Assembly: GCF_029784135.1 (NCBI RefSeq)
Contig: NC_073746.1
Coordinates: 100,518,515-100,582,514, forward strand
Source of the DNA: Toxorhynchites rutilus septentrionalis
Taxonomy: Eukaryota > Arthropoda > Insecta > Diptera > Culicidae
Length of the DNA stretch: 64,000 nt
Direction of reading: 5' to 3'
The position numbers and the translations under genes were made by a program. Position 1 is the first letter of the stretch, and every line of letters starts with the position of its first letter. The notes under the pieces are model-generated. The model was not told the origin of the DNA. It worked only from the letters and a program-made list of their open reading frames with translations, and did no database searches. Of this stretch, positions 25,033 through 37,114 are shown in pieces.

Positions 25033-25449
25033 TACGTCAAACATTGCTGAATTAATAAAATATAAAATATTATAAAATACTAGCTGACCCGGCAAACTTC
25101 GTCCCACCCAAAATTTGTTTTTTGTTATAAAGTTGTTTTGTTGGACTCATGAGCACCCATGAATCCAATCGCAGAAATGTTCATTGATTGATTTTCTATT
25201 CGACCCCGTTGAATTTACCTTTTACTATAAAATTCCTAGTATTTCTAACAAAACTCATCATTATAATATCAGATTATTTTCAGACACAATTCTCGTTAAA
25301 GATTTTTCTACCACTTGCAAGTAACATGTTTCTCCGTTACATGGAATAGATGTTTTATACATGGAATAAATGAAATTTGATACCCTTCCTGTTGACCGAT
25401 TGATCTGAAATTTTGGAACACACCTTTATCTCTGTAGTCATTATGAAAC

Positions 25450-26130
25450 TGCGTATTTCATGATCTTGAAAATCCAAGATGGCGGCCGCTACAAAATGGC
25501 GGATTAATTATTTTCTCCAGACCTTATCAATATGAGTTTTTCCAAAACCCCATCAATATGGGTATCAAATGAAAGGGCTTGACTAGTAGAACACAGTTAT
25601 TTATGAAAAATGCAAACCCATGATGGCTGCCACTATAAAATGGCGAACTATATGTTTTCTCAAAACTTCATTAATATGGGTAACAAATAAAAGGGCTTGA
25701 CTAATAGAATACGGTTATTTATGAAAAATGTAAATCCAAGATGGCTGCCACTACAAAATGGCAGACTACATATAATATTTTCTCAAAACTTCATTAATAT
25801 TAATATATTTTTCAAAACTCTATCAATATGGGTATCAAATAAAAGGGCTTGAATAGTAGAATACGGTTATTTATGCAAAATGCAAATCAAAGATGGCTGC
25901 CACTACCAAATGGTGGGCTACATATTTTCTCAAAACCCGATTAATATGGGTATCAAATGAAAGGGCTTGACTAGTAGAATACGGTTATTTATGCAAAATG
26001 CAAATCAAAGATGGCTGCCACTACCAAATGGTGGGCTACATATTTTCTCAAAACCCGATTAATATGGGTATCAAATGAAAGGGCTTGAATAGTAGATCAC
26101 AGCAGATCATGAAAAATCCAAATCCAAGAT
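25450..26130 (+). repeat. Tandem array, about 120-125-bp unit, five copies
   Basis: Each unit contains AATCCAAGATGGCNGCC-type sequence, a CTACAAAATGGCGG-like block and TTTTCTCAAAACCC. It closes with AATATGGGTATCAAATGAAA and a GGGCTTGACTAGTAGAA block. Two adjacent units (about 25860-26090) are nearly identical and therefore recently duplicated. Related single units in inverted arrangement lie at 49440-49660. Confidence 0.88.
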
Positions 26131-26550
26131 GGCCGCAATCACAAAATAGCAAATTACTTTATTAAACGTTTTTATTTAGCTTGAACTGTTTGTATGTCTG
26201 TAGGGTTGTCCCACGTTAATAGAAATTTGACCAATTGGAACTGACCGAATTTATTAAACACCTTTATCTCTGCTGTCATTTTAAATCTGCTTATCTTGAG
26301 AAATCCAATTTGGCCGCCGCTACAAAATAGCTGATTCCATATCATCTCAAAAAAAATGGTTGATTGAGATTTGTGTATCAAACGAACGAACTTGACTTGG
26401 AGAACAAACTATGTATTTTCTGCAATCCACTCATTATCGGTATTAAATGAAAATATTTGACTGATAAAATACACTACAATGGTTTTATTGTGGAGAAATA
26501 TTCTAATAAAATAGATAATGTACTAAAAACTAGAAAATAAAATAACTAAA

Positions 26551-26893
26551 AAAAACTTTTTAAGTTAAACGATTTAATTGTGATTAAACATAATAATGTA
26601 CTAAAAGCTAGAAAATAATTAGGCAAGTAGCAGTTAGCAGTTATCACACCTCTCCTTCATTAGTCTAGGGCATTGATACGACTAAAATAAAATCGTGGGG
26701 TACGTTGGATTCACATTATTCACAATTAGTGACTTCCTCATATGTCCCACGATTGTATTTTAGTCTTATCAATGCCCTAGACTAATGAAGGAGAGGTGTG
26801 ATAACTGCTAACTGCTACTTGCCTAATTATTTTCTAGCTTTTAGTACATTATTATGTTTAATCACAATTAAACCGTTCAAATTAAAAAGTTTT
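26551..26893. repeat. Palindrome with ~150-bp arms inside copy B
   Basis: The left arm (about 26551-26702) and right arm (about 26741-26893) are near-perfect reverse complements around a ~38-bp loop. Landmarks are GCAAGTAGCAGTTAGCAGTT on the left against AACTGCTAACTGCTACTTGC on the right. The element could extrude as a hairpin and is probably a separate foldback MITE that inserted into copy B. Confidence 0.9.
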
Positions 26894-27149
26894 TTTTCTT
26901 ACTTATTTCATTTTGGTATAGATAGAAAAAGATATAGGAGTGTGTTTCATCACATTAAAATCCATTTCCAGTTCCGACCAAGAACAATTTCGCTAGCGCA
27001 AACATCAAGTGGACTAACAGCACTTGTCACTATGTTATTGTAGAACATATGGGAATTTAATTTTCCGAATTTTCTCTTTTTCCTTCAGAGTTTGCCGAAA
27101 ATTTTCAATTGTCATGTTTGGTTGGAATATTTTTGATTGAAATATGTGT

Positions 27150-28030
27150 AATATTTCCCCCTTTCCATTCCATAGGAGAGAGGGGTGTCATACCATTATA
27201 GAAACATTTCTCATACCCAAAAACTCTCACATCCCAAATTGTGCTTGATTAGTTCTCGATTTATGCAGAAGTTTGTGTTTCGTTTGTATGGCAGCCCCCC
27301 TTAGAGAGGGGGAGGAGTGTATTCACCATAGAAACGTTTCGTGCCCCATGAAACCTTCAAAAGCCAAATTTGGCTCCATTTGCTTGATTAGTTTTCGAGT
27401 TATGCAGAAATTTGTGTTTCATTTGCATGACAGCCCATTCTTAGAGAGCAGGAGGAGTGTCTAACCACCATAGAAATACTTATTGCATCCTAAAACCTCC
27501 ACATACCGAATTTAGTTTCGTTTGCTTGGTTAATTCTCGAGTAACTCAGAAATTTGTGTTTCATTTGTATGACAGCCCCCCTTTGAAGAGGCGGTGGAGA
27601 GTCTAACCATCATAGAAACATTTATTGCACCCTAAAACCTCAATATGCCCAATTTGGTTTTATTTGCATGATTAGTTCTCGAGTAATGCAGAAATTTATG
27701 TTTCATTTGTATGGCAGCCCCCTCAATAGAGAGGGGAGGAGTATCTGTCCACCGTAAAAAACATTTATTGCATCCTGAAACTTCCACATGCCATTGGGTT
27801 GCATTTGCTTGACTAATTCTCGAATAATGCAGAAATTTGTGTTTCATTTGTATGGCAGCCCTTCCCTTAGAGAGGGGGTGGAGAGTCTAACCATCATAGA
27901 AACATTTATTGCAACCTGAAACCTCAATATGCCTAATTTGGTTTCATTTTCTTGATCAATTCCCGAGTAATGTAGAAATTTGTGTTTAATTTGTATGGAG
28001 AGACCCCTCCGCCTTAGAGAGGGGGAGGGG
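27150..28030 (+). repeat. Tandem array of the ~150-bp unit, as at 9150
   Basis: Units again contain GCAGAAATTTGTGTTTCATT, GTATGGCAGCCCCCCTTAGA and ACATTTATTGCA blocks. About five units are present. Collinearity with 9150-10150 shows both loci are copies of the same longer element. Confidence 0.85.
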
Positions 28031-28126
28031 TCTTAAACTATCACAGAAACCTTCTCCGGTCCCAAAAACTCCTACATACCAATTTTCCTGTTGATCGGTT
28101 CAGTAGTTTCTGAGTCCATAAGAATC

Positions 28127-28127
<1 letters not shown>

Positions 28128-28169
<42 letters not shown>
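28128..28169 (+). repeat. (CAGA)n microsatellite
   Basis: About ten tandem CAGA units directly precede ATCCATTTATA and the (TA)n tract. In the TAGCTGACCC family this is the 3'-end signature. Confidence 0.95.
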
Positions 28170-28174
28170 AATCC

Positions 28175-28449
<275 letters not shown>

Positions 28450-28589
28450 TGGTCGAACAACTGGATTTGTTTATATTAAAAGAAAAACTCAAAATCTGAA
28501 CGAAAATATTAAAACGGAAACTTTAATGGAAAAATATCTACTGTTTCAGCTAATATGTTTTATTGAGGTTGGCATAAACACCTTATAAA

Positions 28590-28724
28590 ATGATCACGGA
28601 AGGAATGGAAGGCTATCCAATCCATTGCGTTTGGAGGTGACACTATCCAAGACCAGCTGGCGGGCGCCTAGGAATACCTACGCGGGCGACCTGTAGACCG
28701 CGGACTACCGTTTGGCCATCCCTG
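28590..28724 (-). mobile_element. hAT terminal fragment
   Basis: The minus strand begins CAGGGATGGCCAAACGGTAG and continues with a TCCGCGGTCTAC block. This resembles the CAGNGGTGGNCAAAC...CGCGGGC termini of hAT elements. The partner end was not found, so the extent is approximate. Confidence 0.4.
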
Positions 28725-31326
28725 CTATATACTATGGAACTCGCTTTCGCGATGAACCGCTCGGGATTCCACTGTATTAACTGTATAAAAAAAAAGTGCT
28801 GAATTCACGAACATATTACCCGATTAATGTCTCACTACAAACCAAAGTTCGTTTTACATATTAGGGACCTCGTACCTCTTTGAATTAAATAAAACTTCGT
28901 GGGTGTAGAGTTTTTAGCTAATAAACCATTTCTGCATGCTTATTTTTTCCAAAATTGATCTACAGTAATGCTCTCTAGTGTATAATAGACAATGGTCTGT
29001 TTCTATGATCTGCCAACAGCAGCAAAACAGGAACCTAATACAATATCAAAATTGATGTAATATAATATCGAACCAATTTAGAAACAATTCTAAATCCGAG
29101 AATGTTCGAATAAAACATACCTAACCGGGGGGCTCTTAACTCGATTGCCACGAATTCGATAGCGACGGATGGAATCAGGTGCCTCCTTCCAACCCTGCAG
29201 CATGACTCATTTCAAGAAGATAACTTTTATTAAAAATGTGCTCGTTAATGTAGTAGAGCCCGTTCGCCAGATACCATCATCGTATTATCGAATAATGTTC
29301 GCTCTCTCCGATCCATTGAATTTAACGAGTTTAACATTGAGTTCAGTAACGAAGCTGCAAAATTAGCTTTCTGGAAGCGAAAAGTTTCGAAATTCGCGAG
29401 TGGAACACATGGTTTGCGTGGGAGGAGTGCGAGAGAGAGAGAGTTTATGTAAGTTCCAAACAAGTGAGGCAGACGATCATAATCCGTTCGATGAACGATG
29501 TACTTCAACCGAACAGTGAAAGCCATTTCACGCGGCTCTGTTTTGGGGAAAAAGATGCGGCCTCCTGATAATGTGTTTACTTTTTGCGTTGAAATGTTGA
29601 ATGAGGTGTTGAACGAGGGGTACTTACGAACTTTCGTCGGCCGTTGAGCCTCAACCCGGTGCGTTTTTCGAAAGTTGTTTCTTATCGCTCTCGTATCGCG
29701 CAATGAGATGAAGCTTCAAAATAAACTTCCCCAGCGATTTAGCTAATCCGGCGGAAAAATAGTCCATAAACGGTCGCTAGGAGTTAGAAGACAAGTGGAG
29801 TCCACTTCGTGAGTGTCCTGCTGATTCAGCAAAGAACCGCAATTCACAACAGTAATGTGAAGCCATAAATCAGATTGGTTGTGGTGACGCCCACAGAACA
29901 CCGTCTCCTAGTATAGGGACAAAGACGTGTTCTTAGAAGCTGTACACTCTCTTTGCGGTTGATGATACTTGCACAACAAGAACGGTATTTTCTCAACAAT
30001 CTTCTTTCTACACAGATGAGAGAAAAAATACGAGAAGGGGTTGCGAAGCAATCGCAAGTAGACAGTATTGGTTGCTTTCCGACTAAAGCCGATGGATGTT
30101 TTTCCATCTTTTGCAGATTGAATGCGGAGGATAAGCGCTACGGTATAGAAAACAAACAGTCTATTAGAATAGGAAAAAGCTCAATCGAAATCAAATACAC
30201 AACTAGTGGTGAGGTTTTTCTTATCGAGGTTTAAGGGTAATCTCGTTTTCAAAATATATGGAAGAAGGGCTTTGAAATATGAAACCAAATAATCAAATAA
30301 TTTATTTAACAATTGCTGCTGAGAAATGCCAATTTCCCAATTTCTTCCTATAATGTCATTTTCCCGTCAAAGCTCACCCATTTGTGTTTTCTGTTTTCTG
30401 AAGTGGGGGAAATCTCGTTATTTACTTTGCTCCATTCATCATCAACCTCAACAGGGTCAATAAGCGGCAAACCCAAATGGGTTGGTTAAGAGGCAGCATG
30501 TGTGTATGTGTATAAACAGGAAACCGGACATTGATTGGGTCTGATACAATCCTTCAATTTCGACTCGGTCTATTTCGTGGCAAAGAGTGACAACTGTAAT
30601 CCCCACTTCATCATTCTCTCGTTCGCTAACGATAGGTGACGATTTGATTTATGCCACTTGTCACCATTAATTCACTACCGGGAAAATTTATCCTAACAAT
30701 GTTATCGCAAAAAAAGGCTATTAATAATCGAAATCATGCGTTTTTTTCTCACGAATATTGTACATATGAAATGAGCTAAACAATGCATTGTTATTTGAAA
30801 GCGAACCCTATTCGCCAATTTCTCTACACTCCATTAAACAACCCATTTCTCGCCCGTTTTCCCGTTTGCGCTTTTCTAAGCCAAGAAATTTCTCGATCCA
30901 TTAGTCCATTAGATCCATGGTTATTATTACTTCCTTCTAGAAAGGCTATCCGAAGCGGTTCGACCAGACCAAGCTAGCTTCGTCGTTCCTTCCCAGTGCA
31001 AATGAAATGGAGCGAAGCGGTGTTATGACCACTGGAGCGACCAGCGCGGGCCCTGTTTGTTGCGATATCTGGGTACAGGAATTCTGTATGCTGTTATTGT
31101 GTTGTGAAATGGTCGGTTATGTTGTGAACTATACAACAAATTTTAAGCGCAATGCAAGTTTGATCTTTCATCGTTGAGTTTCCTTGTTTCCTGTTGGCGT
31201 AACAGCTTATATTGTTGTAGTTATCGCGATTTTTATATAAATTTATGATATTTTTTCATATTCCAATCTCGAATGTCGTTCGTGTGTGTTAGTACATTTT
31301 TTATTTACTGTTATTTTATTTGAAAC
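28725..31326. other. No gene recognised
   Basis: A mixed-composition stretch with a GA microsatellite (about 29430-29445). There are a few open frames without recognisable domains, including plus 29953-30234 and minus 29245-29703. No mobile-element ends were seen. It may be unique DNA. Confidence 0.4.
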
Positions 31327-31716
31327 TAGCTAACCCGACGAACTTCATCCCGCCCAAAATAGGTTTTTGATTTGAATACTTTCAAACATCCACGTTTTCT
31401 TACTAAGTGAACGTTAGTGAGTCCAATCACTGAACTCTTCATTGATTGATTACCCTTTGACCCTTTACAATTTCCTTTTACTATAAATTGTCTAGTACTT
31501 CTACAAAAATTCGTCCTTATAATATAAAATTATTTGCAGACACAATTCTCGTTCAAGATTCTTCAAGCATTTAGAAATAACATGTTTCTCCTTTGCATGG
31601 AATACATGTTTGATACAGAGAATATTACAAAATAAAGACAGCTCAAATCGGACCATTTTTTTCTCGGGTTTAGGGCACACCAACACATTTGGCCTTCCAT
31701 TATTGTTTATACAGAT
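31327..31716 (+). repeat. TAGCTGACCC-family repeat, copy C, left part
   Basis: It starts TAGCTAACCCGACGAACTTC and matches the first ~390 bp of copies A and B. It is interrupted at 31717 by a hAT element and resumes at 39376. Confidence 0.75.
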
Positions 31717-32005
31717 CAGTGGTTTTCAACCTTTTTTTCTCCATTCCCCCCTTTACGAAAATTAATCCCAGTGCTCCCCCCTATCAGTATTTTGTAAGAA
31801 GGTCGGTGGCATATCAGTCAAATAATGAAAGAATACGAACGAGTTTCAAGTTATACCTTGAGAACGTTGTCGAAAAACACACCTAATGTGATCTTCGATA
31901 TGCACTCTGTTACGGTGTTTTGTTTCCATCAGCAGCATCGTAGGAAATCCTGATTAACATAAATGCTACGCAAAAAACAACAACACTCGTAACGCTTATT
32001 CCGCG

Positions 32006-32287
32006 AGTTAACGATCGAGCATCGCATGGAATTTGCAGACCAGGCGGATATTATGCTGCTTGGCTGATAAACAAAACATCGAATCCGCTAGCGAAGGAAT
32101 TGGAAGCGTGATCATAAAATAAACATCATCCGAGGCCCGCCCGCATGGAGCTGAGTTGTCATATTTAGGGTTTAGCTGATAAACGATCATGTTAGCATTA
32201 AGAGAAGAATAAAGTTAGTCTTAGTTTGACCGTCAAATGGAATACATCATTTTTTTAAAAGTAATCCCGTACCCGTTTATTTTAAGT
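32006..32287 (+). repeat. 5' LTR (282 bp)
   Basis: It matches 38618-38899 at all but about six positions. It contains a CATAAAATAAAC promoter-like segment near 32112 and an AATAAA polyadenylation signal at 32208-32213. It starts directly after the CGCG duplication. Confidence 0.95.
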
Positions 32288-32304
32288 GGCGCCCGAATAG
32301 GGAC
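32287..32304 (+). other. Primer-binding site, tRNA-Lys type
   Basis: TGGCGCCCGAATAGGGAC follows the 5' LTR, sharing its last T. It resembles the tRNA-Lys primer-binding site used by gypsy and many retroviruses. It would prime minus-strand DNA synthesis. Confidence 0.85.
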
Positions 32305-32832
32305 CCTTGTAGTGGAAAACGGATAACGTCGTGAGTGTTGTGAAAATTTCCTCAATCCGAAAAAAGTGAATATCCGATAGGAACATCATATCCGGTCCCA
32401 GGAGCCGGCTCCACACCCGACTGAGCGAGATTGCAGACACCGAGGGACACTCCCCGATCGGTACTACGGACCGTAGTAGCTAAAAGCAAAACGGAACATC
32501 CGGAACTACCTGCTGCAGCCTCCTCCACATCGAGGGTCAACCTACTACAAGTCCAGATTTGCAAATGCTGGCCGTACTAAGGACACGGTCCTTCATGTAA
32601 GTTAATTATCCTCATTAATAATAATTTTTGAATCGAAATAAAAACCAGTGTGATTAGAAACGTGCGTGTGAACAACGTGTGAAGTGAGATATATTTTTTT
32701 TTGTGAAAATTTTGATTTATTTTCTTTATAAAACTGAAGAACGTTAAAAAATCCAGGTTAGATTTCTATTTTTCAAAGATAATTAATCCTGCCTTCGTTT
32801 CACCACAACTGCCAGTAGCAGGACAAGTGGAG

Positions 32833-33982
32833 ATGATGGAAAATTTCACAGAATTAGGGAGAATTCCCGATTTTGTAAAAGGACTCAATAGTTTTACCGG
32901 GAAAGCCAATGAATTGATGAACTGGCTTATGGACGTTCATCGTTATTTTCGCGATATATAGAGATTTATCTCAAACATCGTTTCAATACAAAATTATTGA
33001 AAAAACAATTCGTAGGAAAATTTCCGGCGAGGCTGCCGATGTTTTAAATACCAATAATATTTCTTCCAATTGGAGAGATATCAAAAGCACCCTTCTGATG
33101 TATTATAGTGATAAGAGGGAATTAAAAACCCTTGATCACGAAATTACAACCATAAAAAAGCTTCCTAATGAAACTCTGAGTATTTATTACGGCAGAGTGA
33201 ACGAACTGCTATCATCGATTATTGCACAAACACAAACTGACAAAAAATACAGAGGGAATGCGACAGTCCATATTCGATATTTTAGAGAAAAGGCATTAGA
33301 CTCCTTTATCCGTGGTCTGGAACGTCCACTTTCAATGCTTCTTAAAACTGCAGAGCCTGGTTCATTGAGCAAGGCTTATCAATTTTGTTTAGAATATTAT
33401 AATCTAGATTTCAGGAATGAAAGTAATTCGCACTCTCCTCCAAAACCAAAAGAGCTTGATTATTTAAAAATTGCACATAAACAGCCACCACAAATTCTCC
33501 CAAGGAGGCAACAATTTGTTCAACAGCAGCAAGCATTCATTCCTCGGCCACAATAATTTATTCCACAGCAGCAACCTTTCAGGGGAAACAATTTTTATTC
33601 TCCTCGCTTTCCCCCAGCGAATGTTTTTAGGCCTGGACCTTCACAAAAATTACCACGTCCCGAACCGATGGAAGTAGATCAAAGTTTGAGGACAAGAAAT
33701 ATTAATTACGGCAATCGACCAAATTTCAAATTCAAAAGACCAAGGGAACTATCAGGACAATTTCAAAATTTCAAAAGACAGGTACATCCTTTAGAAGGAT
33801 CGCCAGAAGAGTATTACCAAAATTATGACGAATACTATGATGAATACTATGATCAAGAAGATCAATATTACGACCAACAAGGAGAAATCGAAGATTCTCC
33901 TAGTGCTTCAATAATAACGTTGTCTCCGAAAATAATGAAACAATCAAAGATACAACTACTTCTCCTGAAAGTAATGTTTTAG
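32833..33982 (+). pseudogene. gag: gag region, broken
   Basis: The structural polyprotein would assemble intracellular particles around the element's RNA. The likely start is one of the paired ATGs at 32833 and 32836 (MMENFTELGRIPDF). A frameshift near 32950 moves the frame, and a nonsense codon at 33554-33556 cuts it again. The frame then continues to TAG at about 33982. The middle part (33098-33553) has the helical capsid-like composition of Errantivirus Gag. The C-terminal part is rich in Gln, Arg, Tyr and Asp with PQQQ and DEYYDEYY runs and lacks a CCHC zinc knuckle. Errantiviral Gag often lacks the knuckle. Pol begins in another frame at the end of gag. Confidence 0.85.
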
Positions 33983-33983
33983 G

Positions 33984-36900
33984 GTGGTGCCCCCAATGGT
34001 AAGACCAGCCTTGCCATATATTAATCTGAGAACCACAATCGGAACCTTTCCTTTTCTAGTTGATACTGGTGCGAACATTAGTATCATCGACCCTAAGCTA
34101 GCTTATTCATACAGAATTTCGAAACCATACAATTTTATAGCAAATTCTATCTCAAGTGCGAATGGTAAATTCAACGCAACTTCGGCTATTGACATAAATT
34201 TCTTCTATCCAAAAATTAATCATTCTGCACGATTTCTTTTACACAAATTTCACGATTTTTTGTACGGAATAATAGATACAGATATTTCAGAACACCTTAA
34301 TGCACACATTGATCTTGGAAATAAAATTTTGTATTTACAAAAGGAATTCGAAACATTGACAATTCCGCTTCTTCAATATTGCCCAACAGAAAATTCTTCT
34401 AACAGCCTAATCAGAACTTCACATTTATCTTCAAATGAAAAAGACAAACTGCATAAAGTGCTTGAAGCCAACAAATCAGTTTTCCACGAAATCAACTCAA
34501 AATTAACTTGTTCAACAAAAGTTGAATGTTCTATAAATACAACCGACGATATTCCGGTACACCAGCGAGTTTACCCATATCCGGCTGCCTACACTGAAGA
34601 GGTCAACAAACAAATCAGTAAACTACTTGCTGATGGTATTATTAGACCTTCACGTTCCGCTTGGACAGCTCCTGTTTGGATAGTTCCAAAGAAAACGGAT
34701 GCATCTGGTGAGAAAAAAATCAGGATGGTCATTGATTATAGAAAAATCAATGAAAAGACAATTGCCGACAAGTATCCAATGCCCGAAATTAAATATGTTA
34801 TAGACCAGTTGAAAGGTCAAAAATATTTTTCTACTCTTAATTTGGCATCTGGCTTTCACCAGATCAGGATGAAAGAAAGCGACATTGATAAAACAGCTTT
34901 CTCCATAAATAATGGGAAATTCGAATTTACTAGAATGCCGTTTGGGCTAAAAAATGCTCCAGCAAATTTCCAGCGAGCCATTGACGATTTGCTCAGGGAT
35001 CAAATTGGGAAAATTTGTTACGTCTACATAGATGACGTAATAATTTTCGGTAAAAATTTAGATGAACATTTGAAAAATTTGAATACAGTTTTGACGCTTT
35101 TGAATGAAGCCAATTTGAAAGTTCAACTTGATAAATCCGAGTTTTTGCGGGCTGAAACAGAATTTTTGGTTTATATAATTTCATCCGATGGAATAAAACC
35201 TAACAGTAAAAAATTGAAGTTATTAATAAATATCCCGAACCTAAGACAATGAAGGAACTTCGCGGATTTTTAGGTATGATCGGATACTACCGGAGATTTG
35301 TGAAAGATTTTGCTAAAATAGCAAAACCCCTCACAAACCTTCTTCGAGGGGAGAGAAATCCCGCCTCTGCCAAAAAAATTTCAATTACTGAACCTGAGAA
35401 GCAATGTTTTTTGAAAATGAAAAAAATACTATCTTCAGATGATATTCTTATCTACCCCGATTATAATAAACCGTTTACTTTGACGACTGATGCCTCAGAT
35501 TATGCCATAGGAGCAGTATTATCTCAAGGTGACGTCGGAAAAGATTTGCCAATACATTTTGCTTCGCGATCTTTATCCAGAACAGAAGAAAAATATTCAG
35601 TTCCGGAGAAAGAGATGCTAGCAATATTTTGGGCTCTTCAAACGTTTAGGAATTACTTATATGGTGCTAAATTCAAAATTTTAACTGATCACCAACCGCT
35701 TACATTTGCTTTGTCCCCGAAAAACACCAATGCCAAGTTAAAGCGTTGGAAAGCTAATCTCGAAGAACATGACTACCAAATCGTCTATACACCTGGAAAA
35801 TCGAACGTGGTAGCGGACGCTTTGAGTCGTGTTGTATTTTCAATGACCGGTACTCAGCATTCGGCTGAAAATACCGATGACTTTTACATATTATCTACGG
35901 AAGCCCCATTGAATGTATATCGCCACCAGGTAATAATCAAAAAAGGACCTGATAAAATTGAAACAAAAAAATTATATGCAAATTTTACTAGAATAACAAT
36001 ATTTGTAAACGAAATAACTAATCAGTCTTTATTACAGATTCTGAAGAATAATTTCGATTATACAAAACTGAACGGACTGTTCACCACAGAATACATAATG
36101 GGACAATTACAAGAGATCTATCGAGAACATTTCGGTCAACAGAGATTATTGAAAATTAGGTACACCCAGAATCTATTGGAAGACATCGAGGAAGAAGACC
36201 AGCAATGGAACATCGTCCGGAATGAGCACCATAGAGCTCACAGGTGTGCTGAAGAAAACGTGTTACAAATTCTTCGCAAATTTTATTTCCCTAAACTTCG
36301 TCAAAAATGCAAATTTGCCATGAATGCAAATATGACAGGCGTCCTATCAAATTCCCGATTCAAGAAACTCCTATACCTAAAAGCCCTTTCCAAATCGTAC
36401 ATATAGATATACTATTCCTGGAAAATCATCACTTCCTTACCTATATCGATAAATTTTCAAAGTTCGCTCAAGTGACACACATAGAATCCAGATCTGCAGT
36501 TGATCTGACACCAATTATAAAAGATATACTTTTAAAATATAAAACGCCTGAAATTCTTGTAATGGATGGTGAAAAATCCTTTATGACTGGTGAATTAGTC
36601 AACTTTTACAATTTGAATAAAATAACTCCATACGTCACAGCAACTGGTCGAAGTGAAATGAACGGTATAATAGAACGTCTTCATTCGACTATATTGGAAC
36701 TTTATCGAATCAACAAAACCGAAAATCCAGATAGATCTATCCTTGAATTAATCCAACTTTCTGTCCAAAAGTACAATGCGACTATCCACAGTACAACACA
36801 ATTTACACCTTATGAAATAATACTTCCTTCTCCTCGGACTACTGAAATAATTGAAACTGCATACAAAAACCTTCGAAAAAAACAGAAAAAGGACATACAA

Positions 36901-37086
36901 TACCATAATAAAAAAAAACTTGTAGACATCGAGCAAAATCAAGACGCATACGAGACAACAAGACAAAGACTTAAACACAAAAATAGATATGAAAAAATCA
37001 AAATAGCACAAGTTCACAGAAGCACGATTACTACTGACAAGGGACGAAAAATACATAAAGACGACATAAAAATCAGGAAAATTTAA
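33984..37086 (+). pseudogene. pol: pol region: protease, reverse transcriptase, RNase H, integrase; broken
   Basis: The frame from 33984 to 35252 holds the aspartic protease motif VDTGAN (near 34063) and RT blocks RMVIDYRKIN, MPFGLKNAPANFQ and the catalytic YIDD (near 35022). A frameshift near 35215-35245 moves to the frame 35249-36406. That frame has RNase H motifs (LTTDASDYAIGAVLSQ, EKEMLAIFWAL, ILTDHQPL) and the start of the integrase HHCC finger (HHRAHRC). A second shift near 36300 moves to 36307-37086, which holds the CHEC pair. It also has the integrase D,D35E core: HIDILF, VMDGEKSF and GRSEMNGIIERLH. Domain order PR-RT-RH-IN is Ty3/gypsy. With two frameshifts the polyprotein is defective. 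Confidence 0.93.
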
Positions 37087-37104
37087 CTGGACATTTGACT
37101 TTCT

Positions 37105-37114
37105 TCTTTTACAG
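37105..37114 (+). promoter_or_regulatory. Candidate env splice acceptor
   Basis: CTTCTTTTACAG is a polypyrimidine tract and AG lying between the end of pol and the env-like frame. Errantiviruses express env from a spliced subgenomic RNA, and the position fits. No donor site was assigned. Confidence 0.5.

Noticed and set aside
29953..30234. 93-codon plus-strand gene
   Set aside because: No domain, no supporting context and an overlapping minus-strand frame of similar length; likely chance.
33984..37086. Free-standing host reverse transcriptase or retroviral gene capture
   Set aside because: It lies between LTRs with PBS and PPT and has several breaks; it is part of an ordinary retrotransposon.
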